Part shown: piece after piece, positions 1-10,123 of the stretch
Layout of the letters: each line of letters starts with the position of its first letter
Numbering within the stretch: position 1 is the stretch's first letter
DNA from: Chara braunii
Lineage: Eukaryota; Streptophyta; Charophyceae; Charales; Characeae
NCBI GenBank assembly: GCA_003427395.1
Contig: BFEA01000033.1
Location: 1,883,122-1,912,096, forward strand
Reading direction: 5' to 3'
DNA length: 28,975 bases
The notes under the pieces: generated by a model
The model's database searches: none
The model's input: only the letters and a program-made list of their open reading frames with translations
What the model was told of the DNA's origin: nothing
Program-made: the position numbers and the translations under genes

Positions 1-91
1 AAAAAAATCCGAAACAAAACTATGTGATGCAACAACACAAAACAAGCAACATTTGGCAGAGAATCATCTTCAGATTCTAATTACAATTTGA

Positions 92-142
92 GAAAAAAAA
101 AACAAAAACAAAAGCGGATTAAAAAAAAAAAAAAAAAAAAAA
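92..142 (+). repeat. A-rich low-complexity tract with a run of 22 A
   Basis: An A-rich segment ends in 22 consecutive A at 121-142. It could be the tail of a poly(A) retroposon inserted on the plus strand or a simple repeat. No LINE or SINE body was recognised upstream, because the window begins only about 90 bases before it. The frames translated through it on the opposite strand (phenylalanine runs) are artefacts. Confidence 0.8.
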
Positions 143-160
143 CCTCGTATGGGGCCCCTA

Positions 161-182
161 GCGTACGAGTAGCGTACGAGTA
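161..182. repeat. Perfect 11-bp tandem pair
   Basis: Two exact head-to-tail copies of gcgtacgagta (161-171 and 172-182) are followed by further related cgta/gtac-rich words up to about 210. Confidence 0.85.
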
Positions 183-1799
183 CAAGAGTACACGTCCGTA
201 CTTGTACGAGAGTGCGAACAAGTGGCAACGTAGATCGTGAGGTCCGACACAAGAATTACTTTGCGTCTGGGTGTGGGACCGTCGTGCGAGACACCGTTCT
301 CCCACGGACATCTCTCACGGGTTCGACTTCTGCCGTGCACTTGCCTTCGTATCACTCGCACCATGAGTGCTAGTTCGCGACCGTACTCACTTCAGAGGTG
401 GAAGATGGTGCGACCCTCTAAAAGCAGCTACTCAGACCTCGCGAAGGGGAGGTGATCTCGTCGTTCCAACCAGGCGAAGTCGATGTCAAACGCAGCTCAT
501 AACCTCCTGGGTACCCCTACGCATGAGCATTGACTTCCCCCCTTATCATCTCGAAGGCCCGTTCAAGAATATTGACGTCAAGAGGGGAGCCGCGCGCGCA
601 ACTCTCTCGTCGTTTGACTTGCGTCTCTCTTGTGCCTCTCTTGCTCTCTCTCATATCACTACCTTTACAATGCATAACCGCTCCGTGACTTCAACCTCGT
701 TGCCCGCGCGAACTGGTCTTTGGTCTGACTTCTCCCGCAGCCCAGGAACATGGTCCCTCTGCCTTTCGAGTCGTGTCTCAGCCTAGCGGTGTCGGTCCTT
801 CCGTCGCCGTGAGTTGGCTTCTGGGCCACTCTCCACCGACTCTGGTGGCGGGTGGTCCCTATACCACTGGTCCAGTCCGTGCCAGGACTGGGTCTCGGCC
901 TCTAGGTCGCTCGCATCACTCTCTGCTTTTGAATCACGATCTAGGTGTTGCTGTTCCCACTCCACAGTATCCGTTGAAGTCTCTGCCTCCAATATGCTAT
1001 GGTCACCTTTATCTCGTCGGCGACCCCGTCCCACCTGCACCTCCTTTCAACACGGTCCTTAGCCTCCATGATGGCCAACTCCAGTCTCTGGTCAGCCCTC
1101 ATCTCTTCTTTTTTCCCCCCTTCCACATTCACCTTCAATCTGACCTCCTGATTACAGCGACTATAGTTCAGGATGGCGTCACCGTAGGCCCCTCACCCGA
1201 CATCTGTTCCCGCCTCCATATAAACTGGAGGTACTTCGGCCTATAGCTGTACAGTCCACTGCTTCGAACCATGGTGATCCCTCCCGAACAGACAGTGAAT
1301 ACCAGGCTACCGACTTTCGGAATAGTCAGGGACACTTAATGCACGCCCACGCAGGCAAGACTGCCTCACGCTCATACTGCAGCACAACCCTCCCCTCAGT
1401 TTGCCAACAAACAGCACGTCGAGACTGCTCATGCCTGGGCCGCCAGAGACTCGTCTTCCTCTCTTTTTTATAGGGTCGCCGCTCACCGCGATCCCAGCGC
1501 TCTAAACGAGGGATTCAAATAACTCTCAGCATCCTGCATTTTAATAATTTGTGATTCATAAATTAATAAAATAAGATAAAATGAATCAAAGAAAGGAGGG
1601 TGAGAGGCAGGGCACCAACGGTCATAGCGCCAGCCTCTGCTATCAGTCACTAATCATTTCGTTTCAGACGTAAAGTGACCTCAGGCTCGACGCAGTGGTC
1701 CCGTAACGGGATACCGACGGGTGCTTCCCTCCCCTCAAAACATGCCTTTGGCCTAACCCTAATGGGTACCCGTGTGATGTGTCTGATGGCAAGGAGGGG

Positions 1800-1869
1800 G
1801 CTTACGACCTCCGACGGGAGGTGATAAGCCTCCTACCAAAGCGGCTGAGGGTTACCCCTCTTTTGGGGT
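1800..1869. other. Two adjacent hairpin-forming inverted repeats
   Basis: Bases 1800-1829 pair as gcttacgacctcc / gggaggtgataagc around a GAC loop, with a two-base internal mismatch. Bases 1854-1869 pair as acccc / ggggt around a six-base loop. No U-run follows and no known RNA family is recognised, so the function is unknown. Confidence 0.5.
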
Positions 1870-2971
1870 CCCCGCTGGACCGTGCCTAGTCGATCTCACC
1901 AGCAACACACTGAATGCAAAGGGTCTGGCCAACGTCAACCGTCAAACCGCAGTCACTACTCAGAAGTGAACCGTCGGTTCTTCCACGGAGCAACGAAGGG
2001 GAACAAAGTTCAAAAGGCAGCCAATTATAATAATAACGTTAATAGTAATGATAATTAAAGTAAGAGGAAAAGCAGCTCGACACCACTACATTGCTCTAGA
2101 CAGAGCGACGATCCAAATCGGGGTGCAGGTCTGACGCACGGCTTCTCTCGTTTTTATCCCCGTTCTTTCCCCTTTTTTTCGCTCCTTTTTGCTTTGATCG
2201 TGACCGCACCTTTTTGCACTTATCCCACAACCCGACTAGGGAATGCTCAGCGCGCAGTGGAAAAGACCGCACTGGTCCTACTTCCTCCGCGTCCCTGGGC
2301 GAGCCCACTGGCTACCATGGCCACAAGCCGGTTGTGCTCTGTTGTACAGCAGGGCGCCGAGCCTGCGTGGACCAATGGAAAATCCAGCGACGCACCCACC
2401 CTTTTGCCAGTGGTAGTGCCGACTGGACTGGTCCCACAGTGAACTGCATTCCAAGCAGACCCGAGATATTGTGAAGGCCTACGAGCGAGCATAACACATC
2501 AAGGTTAGGGAACAGGCCTTCAGTGTGCAACGAAAGTGGGTGAGCAAGCACCTAATATACAGCGGAGGTAGACGAGCGGGCACTCGGTACGATGCAGAGT
2601 CTGAGCTTGGCACACAACGAAATCTGAGCTTGGCACACAGCAGAGGGTCGGGACACCGCGCTCTCCGACATGATGCCAAACCCCTGCCCATCGTCCCCGC
2701 TGGGCCCAAAACGCAATGGTCGAATGATATAAAAACACGTGAATCAAAAACGTTCTCACTCACTACTAATGTAGCCCATTGTAGAGCACTCTGTCGCAAC
2801 TTTGCGGTAGTAGTCAGTCTCCATTTTGTCATGACACACAACACACTTTTTTCTTATTCCATCCTGTAGTTGCGGCGTGTGGCCTGTGCAATCGCTCTCT
2901 TCTCTCTCTTAGTAGCGCGCCCACTTTTGCAATATTCTCTGAGTCTCAATCTCTATAGCCACACATGCAAC

Positions 2972-3445
2972 ATGCCTGAAGCGCGTCAAGGACAAAGAAG
3001 AGGGAGAGGCGGAAGAGAAGGGAAAGCTCCCGAGGAGTCAGCACCACATGCCAGAAGGCACTTCAGCTTGGAGGAGGAGGAAGAAGAAAGGTACTGGTAC
3101 GGGTCTCACTCAATGGCCTACCCACGCCACTCTTTTCTCTGTTGGTCTGAAAGAACTCCTTCACCAACGAGGATGGAGTATTATCAGAAGAAATACGAGG
3201 CGCGCTATGGCACTCTCAACACTTTCTCCCCTCCATACTCCCCTCGAGTACCAAAAAACCCCGTGGCTAGCAAGGCGTTAGTACCCGTTCCTTCACCCTT
3301 TGTTCCATGGGTGACTTCCTCTTTGCCCCAGCTCAATAGTTGCACTCTCTGTTGTATTTTCCTCTTTCTCTCTCTGCTTCAAATAGAGCTCATGATTGTC
3401 TTTTACATCTTGCATAAGCGCGATATCTTTTCCGTAAACTTTTGA
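2972..3445 (+). CDS. Weak candidate ORF, 157 residues, unknown
   Basis: This is the longest ATG-initiated frame on the plus strand in the first 5 kb (ATG at 2972, stop at 3443-3445). The frame stays open upstream to 2870 without another ATG. The predicted product starts with an Arg/Gly-rich stretch (QRRGRGGREG), then has a run of six or seven acidic residues near residues 35-40, a Tyr-rich middle (MEYYQKKYEARYG) and a hydrophobic segment near the C-terminus (LCCIFLFLSLLQIELMIVFY) that could span a membrane. No family is recognised. Composition bias and the absence of neighbouring exons or a conserved motif make a chance frame as likely as a gene. Confidence 0.2.
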   Translation: MPEARQGQRRGRGGREGKAPEESAPHARRHFSLEEEEEERYWYGSHSMAYPRHSFLCWSERTPSPTRMEYYQKKYEARYGTLNTFSPPYSPRVPKNPVASKALVPVPSPFVPWVTSSLPQLNSCTLCCIFLFLSLLQIELMIVFYILHKRDIFSVNF

Positions 3446-4570
3446 GTCTTCCCTTTTCTTAACTTCTAAGTCCTTTTCATATCCCGTAGCGTCATTGGCT
3501 TAAGAGTTTGAACACTTTGAGGCCGGCGATGCAGGTTCCTTGTGAACCAGGCCGCTCTGTCGGCCACGAATCAAAATTTAAGAAGGATTACTTATTAATT
3601 TTTTCATTTCCAGTTTGGCTTTGACTTTTACCATCTGGGAATCTGAATTTCTCTTTGATATCTTTAGTGGAGAAGTTACCTCGTTTCCCACGTCACATAG
3701 TGTTTCAAGGGATGTCGTTTGTCTGACATTAGTACTGCAGACAATTATTGCCAGCAGTTTTCAGGGGTAATGCATACCAAACCCTTTTCTTGTTCTTTGG
3801 CCCAAGTGAGATGTCTTATCAACTTTTCGAGCAACTCGGGAGATACCAAACCCCGTTCTCTTTCTCTGGTCTGAGCAAACAAAGGGGGATACCAAACCCC
3901 TTTACTTTTCTCTTACCTTGGAAATTCAAATGAATTTGCATGATCCTGCAAATAACAAGTTTCACAATCTATCAAACTTGCTCCCATCATATAGGCTTCT
4001 CGACAACCAGTCATGAACTTAAATTCAAAATAAAAATCAATTAAAGCAAAGTCCATAACGAAATAATAAACAACATAAACAAGTTGGTTTTGGTCCACCA
4101 TTGGCCAGGGGTGACAGACTTCCCGTCAGTTGGAAGTCCCTCTACTCGAGTATGGTGACCCTTTGGCGCACCTCACGTCAAAACACCCAGACTATAGCGG
4201 GTTTGGTCACCCTATGACCGTTGATCGCCCGTCAGTCCAACTGTCCTGTACCCGGATTTGACCACTGCGGTCGGGGACCGACTCACCCACCAGTTTTTGG
4301 CCTAGGGCTCTGGCTGCCCTGCCCAGATTTTTGAACGTGGAACTCGGTCTAACCACTGTTCCAGGCTCGGACAACCTCACTGGATTGCATCCTCTGACTG
4401 CGATAGCGTTCCAACTGACCCCTTTTGACCTCACAGGCCAGACTCCCGGAGTCTTAGCCTCAGTCAACTACGGAATTTGACACTCGAGTCGGGGACCTAC
4501 TGACCCCACCAGATTGCAACCTACTGCGGTAAGACTCTGATTGACCTCGACAATCAATGCATCTTTAAGT
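3446..4570. other. Non-coding stretch downstream of the retroelement
   Basis: No coding frame is supported. The stretch contains the 'ataccaaacccc' repeats and, from about 4100, a C/G-richer segment in which the words ggggacc-ga/ta-ct-ac-cccaccag recur near 4276 and 4490. Given the minus-strand orientation of the element above it, this could include the 3' untranslated region or long terminal repeat, but I could not match it to a second LTR copy. Confidence 0.35.
3774..3912. repeat. Three short direct repeats of 'ataccaaaccccttt'
   Basis: Related copies start at 3774, 3843 and 3889. Each is followed by a T/C-rich stretch (ttttct, gttctctttctc, tttacttttctc). The spacing is irregular (69 and 46 bp). 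Confidence 0.7.
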
Positions 4571-4638
4571 TAAACAAGAAAACCACAGGCACAGACACAG
4601 TCAGACAATTCATGCCCCAGATAACAGAACAGGCATTT

Positions 4639-5045
4639 CTCAAGAGACGTCCCTTCAGTCTCAAGAGGCACTAAACAACAACAAGCGATAGTTGATAATG
4701 CACTTCCTAGAGATCTCACTTCAGCCTCAGGAAATACAAAGAGCTGATCCCAGAGAGGTCTCTTCCCTTATCTGATAATACTCCCAAGAGACTTCCCATC
4801 AGCCTCAAGGAAGTATAGAGATACTGACCCCAGAGAGGTATTTTCCCTCATTTGGGATATAAGATAGGCAACTCAGTCAAGAAACAGGAAGTCCCCATGT
4901 TGACAACTCTTTGGTCAAGCAAGGTTGAACTTCTTTATGCCTATCTTCTTGATAGCTCTCTTAGACAGGCAACTCAGTCAGAAGGCACGAAGTCCCTCTA
5001 CTGATAACTCTCTAGTCATATAGAGTTGAACTTCTTTATACCCGT
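4639..5045. repeat. Diverged direct repeats beside the end of pol
   Basis: Two repeat pairs are visible. The first is a 'caagagac-t-ccc-tcagcctca-gaa' plus 'gacccagagaggt-t-ttccct' block around 4705-4775 and again around 4785-4855, with a shorter partial copy near 4639. The second is an 'aggcaactcagtca...gaagtccc...gttgaacttctttat' block at about 4866-4941 and 4974-5042, spaced by about 108 bp. They lie just beyond the stop of the minus-strand pol frame, where the 3' untranslated region and LTR of the element would be expected. Confidence 0.65.
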
Positions 5046-5411
5046 TAAATTTTCTCTTCATCACGAGATTAATACTGGTTACTCTTTGATGTGCCACAAC
5101 CACAAGTTCGTTGAACTTAACATCACTGCAACTACTCCTCACAGTTGTCCTCTACTCAGGGATCTGATGCTCGTGGATCGATTGTGGCTCAGTATTCAGG
5201 GCACTTTGACCTCATAGTCTTTGTCACTTATAGAAATAATAAAATTAGTTCAAATGAAGAAACGAGTACAGATCATTCGAAAAAAAATTATCATACCTCG
5301 CGTGTCAGAATTTGACATGCTGAAATTGACATACTGAATTGGCAATGCAACAGTAGTCAAAGTCTGATGAAGTTTTTATCTTTGCAACATTTCTCTTTGT
5401 CACTATACTTC

Positions 5412-5915
5412 TCAGCTTTCTAAAACCGGTTTTTTACTGGATGATTGACTTTTCTTTCCTTTCTTTGCGATCATCATAGGGACCAGGTCAGTGTCTTTGA
5501 AGATAAACTTACGGAGTTGTGACTCCGATACCATGTCATGAACTCTTGAACCATCCATCTCTGGTATCTCATAGACCTTACCCTCTGCTTCACCTGTAAT
5601 TATGTAGGGACCGAGCCATCTGGGCTCTAATTGCTTGGTCCACTGAGTCTCAACAACGTCAGCGACTTTCGGTTTCTTTTTTCTTATGTATCTCTTATTG
5701 TTTCATCTCTCTTGATCTGACAGTCTTTTGGTTGTCATTTTTTCTACAATATCCATCACTGTCTAATCAACCTTTGATATATGTCTCATTCTTATCCGAA
5801 TAAGTTCTGAAATTGAGTATTCTATGTCACTCTCTTGACTTGACTATATCTTGATTATATTCTCAATAGGTAAAGCAGCATATCGCTCATACCACAGACT
5901 GAACGGTGCATAACC
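5412..5915 (-). pseudogene. pol: Pol C-terminus: integrase tail with GPY/F-like motif
   Basis: From about 5915 the frame reads GYAPFSLWYERYAALPIEN, then continues with stops (after IIKI, after SKVD, and after SDQER) into RKKKPKVADVVE. Next comes PRWLGPYIITGEAEGKVYEI, then VHDMVSESQLRKFI, ending in a basic Ser/Lys-rich tail at a TGA at 5414-5412. The LGPYII element with its following glycine and hydrophobic/charged pattern matches the GPY/F module found after the integrase core in Ty3 and gammaretrovirus-type integrases. The LWYGR-like segment (here LWYERYAALPIE) is the usual Ty3 landmark just before it. The frame is one step shifted from the integrase core. No chromodomain was recognised after it. 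Confidence 0.8.
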
Positions 5916-6658
5916 CTAGTAGTCCTCTTGATAATGATTTTGTCGGCATAGTCTGCAGTCCTTAATACTTTTTGTCAGTTTCTAAGGTTCCCTGCACACC
6001 ATTTAGTCAATGAATCTTTCAAAGTTATGTGACATCTCTCAACCGGGGCATTTGCTTGAGGATGGTAAGTAGTTATATATCGAATCCTTACACCCAGTCT
6101 GATAGTGGTTCTTCTTGCAATCTCATTTCTGAATTCGGACCCTCTGTCTCAGACAAACTCTCTGATGAAGGGATACCTAAGATAAACTTCCTCTATCCAG
6201 TCAGCCACTTGCTCGACTGTCTTCCTCCTCAGAGTCTTTGCCACAACATATCAAGAAAAATTCTCTCTCGTGTTCAATATGAATCTCATACCACCTTCGC
6301 CTAGGGGCATGGTGATGAGATCTAAGTAGACTCGGCTGCCTAGCTCTACCAGGATAGTGAGAAATAAAGGTTCAATCATCCTTGCTATAGACCTCTTCTG
6401 ACATAATACACATTACTTAGAGCATTTGTAAACCATATCTTTCATGTCAGGCTAATAGTAAAGTTTAACTGTCTTAGAGTAGGTTGCTTCAGCAGCCCTG
6501 TGACCACCAGCAACCCCCTCATGTAGAGCAGCAATTATTTCTAGTTGTTTTTCTTTCCCACAAACAACTCTTAGTGAAGATAAACCTCCCTTGCCATTCA
6601 CGAAAAGGTGACCTCTCTTTAATCTGAACTTTTCCTTGAACTTTTGCTGTAATATTTC
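5911..6658 (-). pseudogene. pol: Ty3/gypsy integrase core, four stops
   Basis: The frame starts near EILQQKFKEKFRLKRGHLF (6658), which follows a frameshift from the linker. The zinc-binding module is present: His at 6523 and 6502 (LHEGVAGGH, H-x6-H), then CVLC at 6412-6401 after 29 positions. The catalytic triad is complete: Asp in YLDL at 6322, Asp in DRGSEF at 6148 and Glu in APVER at 6040, giving the classic 35-residue D-E spacing. HPQANAPVE and NLRN-like surroundings are typical of gypsy integrases. In-frame stops lie at 6454 (YY*, where Trp is usual), 6415, 6253 and 6151. The enzyme would join element DNA to the genome. This copy is broken, although the catalytic residues are still recognisable. 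Confidence 0.9.
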
Positions 6659-7056
6659 TTTAACCGTTCTCTTTCTACCTTTTTTCCAATCTCTTGGTAA
6701 CTTCCATCATATTCTTTAAAGACAATTGATATCTCTTCTTCTTTCTTCTCAACCTCTTCTTCATTTTTCGAGTCAGAATTATCTCCCAGTTCATGAGCAG
6801 TCACGGCTGCTGCATTGACTTTGGCATACCAATCGTTTTGTTTTTCCTCTTTTTCCTTTTCATGAATTAATTCATCAACATAAGCATCAGAGATTTTTCC
6901 CCAGCTGTCTCTTTCTTCAGGCCATAGGCTCCACTTATAAACCCTTGAAGCCTTGTAATTTTCATCATCGTCCTCATTCAGGAAGTTATCAACATAGGCA
7001 GATTCTTTTATTGTCTCATTGATATCTTTATCTTTATCTTTCCTCCATTCAATTCG
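6619..7056 (-). pseudogene. pol: Acidic/lysine-rich RNase H-integrase linker
   Basis: This segment is continuous with the RNase H frame. After KNRADGLSR (about 7060) the frame runs through about 145 residues rich in Asp, Glu and Lys, including AYVDNFLNEDDDENY, WSLWPEE and a Glu/Lys cluster (NEEEVEKKEEEI). It ends at a TAA near 6619, where the reading must shift to enter the integrase. It has no catalytic motif. Its length and charge are larger than the tether found in most gypsy polyproteins, and I have the impression that long linkers of this kind occur in charophyte-type elements. Confidence 0.7.
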
Positions 7057-7635
7057 GCTTAGACCATCCGCCCGATTTTTCTCAGTAGGATTCTTTTCAA
7101 GTTTAAAATCAAAAGTCTAAATCAAGACGATCCATCTGCTTACTTTTGGATCTACTTGTTAATATTTTTTAACAGCATCAATCACAGCAGATGCATCGGT
7201 CCTCATGATGAATCTTCTTCCAAGTACATAGTGTTTGAAACACCTGAGACAGTGGGTGATTGTCAGTAGCTCTTTTCTGAACTGGGTGTAACCTCTTTTT
7301 GTTGAGTTTAGAGTTGTACTCTCAAATCTTAGAGGTCTCTCTTTCTCATTTTCATGTTTCTGGATAAGCACACAACCAAGAGTTGTTGACCCTCCATCTG
7401 CCTCGATGATGAAGGGTCTTCCCTCCTCATCATCGTAGAAAGGCAACCCCAGCACTACACCTCCATCCTTTAATTTTTCTTGTAATGTTTCTGCAGCAAT
7501 CTGCCTTTTCTCAGTCCATGATAAATCAACCCCTTGTCTTACCATATTTCTTAGAGGCTCCGCAAGGGCAGCAAAACGAGGAATAAAAATCCTCCAGAAT
7601 CCACAAACACCCAAATAACTCCCGATATCTGTCAC
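7057..7635 (-). pseudogene. pol: RT connection and RNase H domain
   Basis: The frame opens with YLGVCGFWRIFIPRFAALAE, the Ty3 landmark between RT and RNase H, then LSWTEK. RNase H acidic residues are all visible: Asp80 (FIIEADGG), Glu122 (QFRKELLTI), Asp147 (IMRTDAS) and the last Asp in KNRADGLSR near 7065. LRFESTTLNSTKRGYTQ and HYVLGRRFIMRTD are the usual flanking words. TAA at 7161 and TAG at 7119 interrupt the frame; the second replaces a Trp expected before FDF. The domain would degrade the RNA strand of the RNA-DNA hybrid. It starts in a different frame from the RT palm, with the join near 7650 where ILGFECFSKG and later ILN-PLPLKR can be read across two frames. Confidence 0.9.
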
Positions 7636-8104
7636 TCGTTTGAGGGGCAGAGGTCAGTTCAAAATCTTGTTTATTTTCTTAGGGTAGGACTTCTACCCTT
7701 GGAAAAACATTCAAAACCCAAGATGGTTACCTCTGCTTGAAAGACAAGGGAATTTGACTCACTAGCAGTCAGATTGTACTTCTGAAGTCTCTCTGTGACC
7801 AACTTAACTCCTTGAGCATGTTCAAGACAAACTTTCTGACTCCATCAATGACAAAAGTCTCGTCTCTTACTATAGGTCCTTTTACGGGAATATCATCAAT
7901 ATAGGGGTTGGTTATTAAATGAGAAATATCCTGCATGACGTGGATCATATCCATTTGAACCACCGCCATACCATTGGTCCAACCTTGAGGCACCACGCAC
8001 ATCTGAATGAGCCCTCTTGGCGTATGTGTGACAGTCATCGATCGGTTAGTGGGATCAATGAGAAATTGATCATAGCCAGAATATAAATCAATTAAAGAAT
8101 AAAT
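7636..8104 (-). pseudogene. pol: Reverse transcriptase palm with intact YIDD
   Basis: The frame reads LIDLYSGYDQFLIDPTNRS, then THTPRG and VVPQGWTNGMA, and reaches YIDD at 7903-7892, followed by IPVKGP and GVRKFV. The first catalytic Asp lies in LIDLYS (8089) and the other two are the Asp pair of YIDD, so all three metal-binding residues survive. Downstream, after a stop at 7769, a shifted frame reads NLTASES and AEVTILGFECFSKG, the thumb/connection start. The domain copies element RNA into DNA. Together with the frame changes on both sides, the stops rule out a functional protein. Confidence 0.9.
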
Positions 8105-8636
8105 GCATCAACAACAAAGGATTCAGAAAGTCAGCATTAGAAAGAATACCCGCGTCACGTAGCGTTACTGAGTTGAGCTTATGAAGATTTTGTATCCATC
8201 TCAGTCCACCTCCTGACTTCTAAAAACAAAATGAGTGGTTAGCACACTGTCTATCAGCAGGTTCAGCAACATTGGAGACAATCTTCTTATCAAGATATTT
8301 CATCACCTCCGTCTCTTCTTTCAGGGCATACTTGGTTGGTCTGTCATTGCATGGGATGTGATCAACTGTTCAAAATATTATCATCTCAATCATTTCCATA
8401 TCCAATCGTCCTCTCTCTTCATCATAAAAGGATAATGCACCTTAGAACTTTTGATACACTTTGAAGATATATTATTTCTCTTTAGGCATGATAAACTGAT
8501 TTGACCTTATCTTTATTGTGTCAAATTTTTCCCTAGTGACTATGTTCTCCAATTTTGCAGACTTCCTTAATGTTTTAATGATTTTCCTTTCCTTCTTCAG
8601 TGCCTCATCATAATTTTTTTCTATCAGGATTGTCAC
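8105..8636 (-). pseudogene. pol: RT fingers and preceding linker
   Basis: One frame runs from about 8636 to 8105 with stops: KNYDEALKKERKIIKTL, then SFYDEERGRLDMEMIEM, a TGA, and VDHIPCNDRPTKYALKEE. It continues with EVMKYLDKKIVSNVAEPAD, a TAG at 8222, and GGGLRWIQNLHKLNSVTLRD. These are the fingers-subdomain landmarks of Ty3/gypsy RTs: the basic strand before the palm, and the WIQNLHKLN word corresponding to the R-x-x-x-D-x-R-x-L-N region. A single frame step near 8110 joins it to the palm. Confidence 0.8.
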
Positions 8637-8850
8637 CGGTTTTTTTTTTCACCCTTTTTGGTTTATACTTCTTTTTTGACCCAGTGACTATTTTTCTAAA
8701 AAAAAATGAGTTGAAACAAACTTTAGTGAATTGTCTCAACGACATTTTTGAATAGTTGAATCTGTTCATCCTCATCTTTGATCTTGTCAAAAGTTTTCAT
8801 CGTCTTTGAATTCTGATTAATATCAACTGAGACTTATAATTTAACCTATT
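8637..8850 (-). pseudogene. Lysine-rich protease-RT spacer, decayed
   Basis: Frames across this stretch give Lys/Arg/Phe-rich residues with A/T homopolymers (for example KKKYKPKRVKKKTG in the minus frame around 8640). No domain is recognisable. It sits between the duplicated protease region and the RT linker and is best treated as part of the dead polyprotein. Confidence 0.5.
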
Positions 8851-10078
8851 GTTTGTCTTTTCCTTTTATTTTTCTTATCTTCTCAACAGATTCTTCCCTT
8901 CTGATTGAGTTAGCTGATACTTTATGCTTATGATGATAGAACGTGCAGACCATACAAGTCTGTTCCTGTGCAGTCTCCGGATCTTGCAAGCCAATCAAGG
9001 ACGAACCTTCATGACTAAAGAAATTGACAACTTTCATTCTGTGCAATAACGGAGTGTCCAGAATACAATCATGATCAAGGTCTGACACCACAAATCCCAA
9101 TAGTTCGACTGACATCATCCCAACCTTGATGTTTGTCTTTTCCTTTTATTTTTCTTATCTTCTCAACAGATTTTTCCCTTCTGATTGAGTTAGCTTATGA
9201 TGATAGGACGTGCGGACCAAACAGGTTTGTTCCTTTGCAGTATCCGGATCTTACAAGCCAATCCAGGACGACCCTTTATGACTAAAGAACTGAAAAACTT
9301 TTATTCTGTGCAATAACGGAATGTCCAGAATACAATCATGGTCAAGGTCTGACACCACAAATCTCAATAGTTCGACTGACATCATTCCAACCTTGATAGG
9401 CAAATTGTCAATAAACCCTGCTATGAAGAGCTCTCCCGCAATATTACTTAGTACTCGCTTCGAAGACCTATCAATGGTCTGGTTGCGGGTTTCCATAGTC
9501 CTCTAGGAAATAAGAATCATTTCCGCCCCATAGTCCACTAAGGCTCGGATTTTCACCTGATTAATATAGATAATTAAATGCCCACATCCCATGGTTGCGA
9601 ATCTCATCTCACATCCGGGTAAGGTCCTGTTGAATTGGCTGGAGAAAACCGATCCCAGGTAATTAACTTTCATCTTTTTCGTTTCAATTAGCTTCTGAAG
9701 TTTCTCTCTCAACTTTGGTGCTAACGTAATTGTCTCCTTAAAAGACAATGTCACTTCTGTTTCTTCCAACGTCTTTGTAATTACATCCGTAATTACAATT
9801 TCATCCTCTAACTCACTCTTAAGAAAATATTGTCTCTTCTTTTCTTGCTCACTCTTTTTAAATAGAGTTTCTGGTTCTTGATAATCAAGAATTTCATTTA
9901 GAGCCTCTTTGATCTTTCCTCCCTTCTTTTCCTCTATCATTTGTGGTGTCACGCATGCTTGAAGATTTTTCACTTCTTCAATCACTGCACTGGGTTCCAT
10001 GACGAGTTCTGATAGTAGATCGCCCTCAAAAGACATCATGTTGACTGGACAAGCGGGCTTGCTAGGGGAAAATGTCAC
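8846..10078 (-). pseudogene. pol: Retroviral-type aspartic protease region, DYGA active site
   Basis: The frame contains FNRTLPGCEMRFATMGCGHL, followed by IKVRALVDYGAEMILIS. The last word corresponds to the D-[S/T]-G-A active site of retropepsins; the Asp is at 9535, but a Tyr stands where Ser or Thr is expected. A TAG at 9505 follows directly. The same frame resumes with TIDRSSKRVLSNIAGELF and FVVSDLDHDCILDIPLL, in which the D-x-D-x-I-L-D-x-P-x-L word is typical of the flap and helix end of gypsy proteases (ILG-PFL-like). The C-terminal part is duplicated (8851-9398). The upstream half (residues 1-150 from 10078) is charged and of unknown role. The protease would mature Gag and Pol. Confidence 0.8.
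8851..9398. repeat. Tandem duplication inside the protease-RT region
   Basis: The segment 8851-9130 is repeated head to tail at 9131-9398. Both begin with gtttgtcttttcctttta and end with ctgacatcat-ccaaccttgat. The second copy lacks 12 bp of the first (gatactttatgc near 8920) and differs by scattered substitutions. On the minus strand both copies encode MMSVELL-FVVSDLDHDCIL and a FFSHKGSS/FFSHEGSS word, so part of the polyprotein is repeated in frame. Confidence 0.95.
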
Positions 10079-10123
10079 TAACTCAGAAGGAATCTGAAAA
10101 GCAAAACTCCCCCCTAATGAAAA

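Larger units (their letters stand above)
1..2970. other. GC-rich stretch without a recognisable gene
   Basis: Several open frames of 60-157 codons occur on both strands, but they start at non-ATG codons, overlap one another in different frames and show no motif that I recognise. The stretch holds a poly(A) tract near its left end, an 11-bp tandem pair at 161-182, a strong hairpin around 1800-1829 and a short tandem pair near 2603-2640. It is best read as intergenic or decayed sequence. A single plant-type telomere-like heptamer near 1755 is isolated and carries no weight. Confidence 0.5.

Noticed and set aside
773-1246. 157-codon plus-strand frame
   Set aside because: It has a non-ATG start, competing open frames on both strands and no recognisable motif; GC-rich DNA gives such frames by chance.
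1752-1762. Telomere-like word (cctaaccctaa)
   Set aside because: It is a single partial copy without tandem extension.
6029-6304. 91-codon plus-strand frame
   Set aside because: It is antisense to the integrase core, which explains the sequence on the minus strand.
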